A stretch of 64,000 nucleotides of DNA from Rhodocollybia butyracea (Eukaryota > Basidiomycota > Agaricomycetes > Agaricales > Omphalotaceae): positions 124,001 through 188,000 of the forward strand of contig JADNRY010000045.1 in assembly GCA_015501585.1 (NCBI GenBank). Reading direction: 5' to 3'. Positions 60,409 through 64,000 of this stretch are shown here, piece by piece. A program made the position numbers and the translations under genes. Under the pieces are notes generated by a model. The model was given only the letters and a program-made list of their open reading frames with translations. It made no database searches and was not told the origin of the DNA. The stretch's first letter is position 1; every line of letters begins with the position of its first letter.

Positions 60409-61194
60409 ACTGTATAGGAGTAGGGAGCTGGGGATATACCTTCCAGCAAGGCACTTTATATCTCACCATTTGCGCTCTTCGCAGTTCAAGTTAGCAGACA
60501 CTCGAAAAAAATCCTAAGTCTTACTCACCGTAATCCCGAGGCGCTCGAGGCAACGTTCCTCCTCAACCAGCCAATCATAGCTCCATGACGACTTCTTCAC
60601 TGCGGCTGAAAGGCAACACTCGAATATTTCTTGGAGTTTCTGTGACTTTTCCTCGGATTAGTGCACATTGCGCCCCTGGCAACTGCTCTTCATCGGCGAC
60701 TCACAAAGGCGACTCGTAAAGGGAAGAATCACTGCTGAAGAAGACGAAAAAACATGAGGCCTTCAGTCCGAGGGGAGAGTTGAAACACGCCGTGAAAGGA
60801 AATCACGCGGACTTTCCCGCCTTGTCACGCAATTGTGGTGGGAATTATATTTTGGGCTATCTCGAGGATTTTGTACAACATTTCGTACGTAGATCATACT
60901 GTTTTGAGCGGGATTGACGGGCTTCCCGACTTCCTTGCTGTTGAATGCTTCTTTTGATTGTATCGGATAATACCCATCGTATATGTACTCTTCAAATGGC
61001 CCACTGGCAGGCCGCATGTGTGTTATGTGGGTGGCGGTGAACTTCATCCAGGAAAGAGCCGCGCGCGTGACATTGAGGAGGAGAGTGTGCATCCAACCTT
61101 TGCGCATGAGTCTGACAAGCCGTGCACCACCGCCATCGTCTGCTTAGACATTGATCTTGGGTAGACCGTACCGTGCTAGTTACACCGGAGTTTT
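60409..61194. other. No confident gene
   Basis: The minus-strand frame 60763-61107 (RPASGPFEEYIYDGYYPIQS, VGKPVNPAQNSMIYVRNVVQ) reads like a protein fragment of unknown family and may be a relic. The left part is the promoter of the gene at 60408. Confidence 0.35.
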
Positions 61195-61440
61195 GGTACT
61201 AGGTAGGAATGAGGGGATGTAGTAGCTTGGGGTGTAGAGCATTTGGAGGTCGAGGAAGAGCGTGGCAGGGATGTGGGTCTGGAAAAATCAGAAGTACACC
61301 AGCTCAAGGGGACCCAAACTTGGAGGAATTCGTTAACGTTGGAGAGTTCAACGTTTGGGACTTATGATTGTACGACATGTGACGTATTGCGTCACGCGCT
61401 GTATTTCTTACTCCAAAGTGTTGGCAGTTGGACCAACTGC
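61195..61440 (-). pseudogene. Decayed copy of the EXPERA gene 5' end and promoter
   Basis: AGGAATGAGGGGATGTAG, GTAGAGCATTTGGAGGTCGA and TACGACATGTGACGTATTGC (continuing GTCACGCGC) match 50188-50392. The start codon region is altered and the remaining exons are absent. Confidence 0.8.
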
Positions 61441-61609
61441 CAACACTGACAGGACCAACAAAATCTGTAAGCTGCGCTTTCTCTGAATATTATTGATATA
61501 TTAAAGGTTACTCAGCTTCAAAAATATCGGCGATCGTGTTCTGACCACTGGCGGCGTCTTATACACTGGCTTTACGCGACGAATTCCTCGTCTTCTCTTA
61601 TCCTGTTTT

Positions 61610-62300
61610 GAACACCAATTCTACCTCGAACCATCCACGCTAGCGCTCCTCCGGGCTCGATTAACCGAAACAGAATCAGAAGTATCATGCATGGAATGTT
61701 GAGGGTAGGATGATACATGCCCTCGCGCATATCTTGTCGTTTTCTTACAAGATCAGGATTCTTCACTTGACCGGGCACTTACCGGTACCTTCACCTCGTC
61801 CTCTTTTTAGCTTGCCGCAGTCGTCGTTTCTTGTCCTTCTACAACGGACACTTTTTCGATCTCCCTCAACGATCTCAAAATAACATCCGCAATCTCACCA
61901 TCAGCCTCAAGAGCTTCCAAAATCGCTCTGCATCTGCATCCGCATCCACATCTCTATCTTCAAATCTTCATCAACATCTCTGGTCGACTCTGTACTTGGG
62001 CATGTTTGTCCACGATACCACCAGCACCCCAGAACATCTCCACTCCTTCATCTCTATGCTCCACCTCTTCCCACACTTCAAATTTTTCCATTTCGCAGAA
62101 CACTCCAGCAGGCTCAACTGGGACACTCTTCCGCGAAATGACGCCCTATGATTATGAAGCGCGCTTCTCAAACTCGAACCCAAACTCGGACTCGGTGGCG
62201 GTGGCTCTGTTCCCGAAACTCACTGAGCTGACGCTGGAGTGGTGGAGCATTGCACGATGTATATTGCGATGCGTACTGATAATAATGCTAATAATAGTAA
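61610..62300 (+). pseudogene. F-box-like relic, duplicate of the 50.4-kb segment
   Basis: CCAATTCTACCTCGAACCAT and onwards match 50405-50490. Then about 380 bp present in the first copy are missing, and TGCCCTCGCGCATATCTTGT picks up at the equivalent of 50891. Further right, plus-strand frames carry leucine-rich material (FFDLPQRSQNNIRNLTISLK; LFPKLTELTLEWWSIARC) like the C-terminal half of F-box/LRR proteins. Stops and shifts throughout. Confidence 0.55.
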
Positions 62301-62723
62301 TTTGAGGGGAAGTTGGGGCAGCGAGAGGAATACGAGGAGAGCTTCTGCGGTTCTCGATCCCTGGAGGTAGTCAAGGCGTTTACCGAGGAAGTTTCTGTCT
62401 TCTATTTTGTCCAGGATCGCGAAGGGCGCGAGGTTGGTGTTAATGTATATGTATGACATTGTTATTTTTGATATCTAAGTATTCCTCTGTACGCCGACGA
62501 CGACGAAAGTGTAGAAAGTGTATGTACATTTACTACTTTTGTATCGATTTTGTGTTTTATGGGATTCAAGTGTTGGAACGTTGGATCCTGCCTCGTAGTG
62601 AGAATTTGAGAATCAAGATTATTATCATTGATTCACTGTAGATAAGATTTTCCCCTTTCGTTGTAGGAATTCAGCCGGCCGGACGCACATGTCAGACTTT
62701 GTCAATCCCACTCTTACACGGCC

Positions 62724-64000
62724 ATGTCTCATCATAAAACCGCCTATTTCTGGCCGAATTATCTTCGAGATTACTGGGTAAAGGAGGGAGCGAACCTAAC
62801 AGACGCGGACAAACAGCGTGGAAAAGCGAGCCGCTGGCAGAAGTTTTACAACCACTCCAAATCGCTGATAGATCCCTTCAGTTCCGCCGCAGACGAGTTG
62901 CAATTACTTCCAGCTGGCACTTCTCAGAAGCCCTTCAGGATTATACGAAAATGCCAGCATGGTCAAATCCTCATTCTACCTGAGTACCGCGAGACGATAC
63001 GACGCATCATCTTACTTTACCTTCTCAAGCCATCCACAGGAGTAGTCATTACGGGCCAGCCTGGCATTGGTACGTATTGACTGACATAGTGTAGTGCTCC
63101 ATGGATCTTACTGGATTTACTTTTTGCTTTCCACAGGGAAGAGTGTATTACTGGCTTACCTACTTACCGTCCTCTTGAATATCCCTGAAGACGGTGCTCT
63201 AACTTGTCACAACACCTCGCTTACTGGTGTACCCGAAATCCACAAATCTGCTCCCGTCTTCTTCTACACCCCTTCGGACAAGGTTCTGTTCTTCGGTGGT
63301 CAATGTTATTTTCTGGCCCCTGGCACAATATTCACCCAGAATATGCTGCCTGAACCTGTTGAGGACGAGGGTCCTCCTGTATGGTACTTGGTAGATATGG
63401 ATCAGTTCGAAGGGGAACCAGTTTTGGATGGAAAGGCGACGATCTTTCCAGTCCAATCAGCCGCGCCAAATCCTATTCGTTACCGCTTGTGGAGTCGCAC
63501 ACGGGAAGCAATCTATATTGGACTACCACTGTGGGACGAGAAGCACCTTCGTCGTGGGTATGATGATGTTTGTTCGTATTATAAGTATGTTACGCTGACT
63601 ATCCGTTTTTCAGCCTGGAATTCAATCCCAGCAACACCCAGTTTCGGGTGAAAGTTACCGCCTGGCTACAGCGTAAAGCAGGACTTGAAGCGATACACTC
63701 TGCGACTTTATTAAGGTGCGAACAGCGGGGAAAACTGGTTTTCAACGGAGAAGATATAGAAACGGCGATAGATTTGCTCTTTATAGATGCTATACGGCGC
63801 TTTGGCTGTTCAGCACGCGATGTCTACGCATTCCTCGTTGATCCTGAAAAACTCTCGAATCAAGTCGGCGAGACCGTAGGCATACTGGACATGCCCGAAT
63901 TGCGAAAGACGGTGGCATTCATCAAGTTGTTCAATGACACCGGCTCGATGTTGTCAGAACCTGGTACAGTTTCACATTCCCTCGTCTGCATCAGTGAAAC
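62724..64000 (+). CDS. P-loop NTPase, Crinkler-like (partial at window edge)
   Basis: Starts MSHHKTAYFWPNYLRDYWVK at 62724. Exon 1 ends inside STGVVITGQPGIG, and the next exon supplies KSVLLAYLLTVLL, completing a Walker A motif G-Q-P-G-I-G-K-S. Later segments: PEIHKSAPVFFYTPSDKVLF, a possible Walker B WYLVDMDQFEG, RTREAIYIGLPLWD, then across an intron LEFNPSNTQFRVKVTAWLQR and LRCEQRGKLVFNG. The 3' end lies beyond the window. The arrangement matches NTPases that in agarics and oomycetes form the C-terminal part of Crinkler (CRN) proteins, which are linked to nuclear targeting and conflict roles. The usual ubiquitin-like header domain is not seen before this ATG. Confidence 0.65.

Overview
The window looks like nuclear DNA of a mushroom-forming basidiomycete (Agaricomycetes). 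The genes are dense in introns of about 45-65 nt with GT-AG borders (a few GC-AG). The protein families are typical of agarics: a CYP63-like P450 pair, an agaric MARVEL-type membrane protein, F-box-like remnants, a multi-pass protein opening with the agaric pattern C-x(9)-G-V-G-V-R, and large agaric-specific families. No bacterial-style operon, rRNA gene or complete tRNA was seen. All exon borders below were read by eye from frame continuity and splice signals; none was computed or matched to transcripts.

Layout. 0.6-2.2 kb: seven-span-like membrane protein (-). 2.3-2.9 kb: short inverted-repeat transposon, then a SINE-like repeat. 3.8-5.1 kb: Tra2-like RS/RRM splicing factor (+). 5.6-7.0 kb: secreted beta-rich protein (-). 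9.5-17.3 kb: MARVEL gene (+) and P450 (-), then a tandem copy of the P450 carrying only the last exon of the MARVEL gene. 21.3-31.0 kb: MFS transporter (+), a 630-bp MITE, a stand-alone adenylate-forming enzyme (+), a small secreted protein (+) and a PP2C phosphatase (-). Three scattered pieces show that PP2C and transporter sequences were duplicated and broken here. 31.3-40.4 kb is a housekeeping block: ZIP zinc transporter (+), HIT zinc-finger protein (-), DBP9-type DEAD-box helicase (+), AGC kinase (+). 40.8-49.7 kb is gene-poor and full of debris: a broken methyltransferase, a secreted protein (-), a hAT transposase remnant, a LINE tail, a tRNA-like element, and two partial copies of the kinase 3' end. 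49.7-50.3 kb: EXPERA/TMEM97-like membrane protein (-) beside an F-box-like relic. 53.6-54.2 kb: PIF/Harbinger-type MITE. 55.0-60.4 kb: a convergent pair of large agaric-specific zinc-finger genes, the best candidate for an undescribed system. 61.2-62.4 kb: a second, decayed copy of the EXPERA/F-box segment. 62.7-64.0 kb: a P-loop NTPase of Crinkler-like type, cut by the window edge.

Functionally the 31-40 kb block holds core genes (zinc uptake, snoRNP/R2TP assembly, ribosome biogenesis, signalling). The flanks hold accessory genes (P450s, adenylating enzyme, secreted proteins, transporters) shaped by tandem duplication and small DNA transposons.
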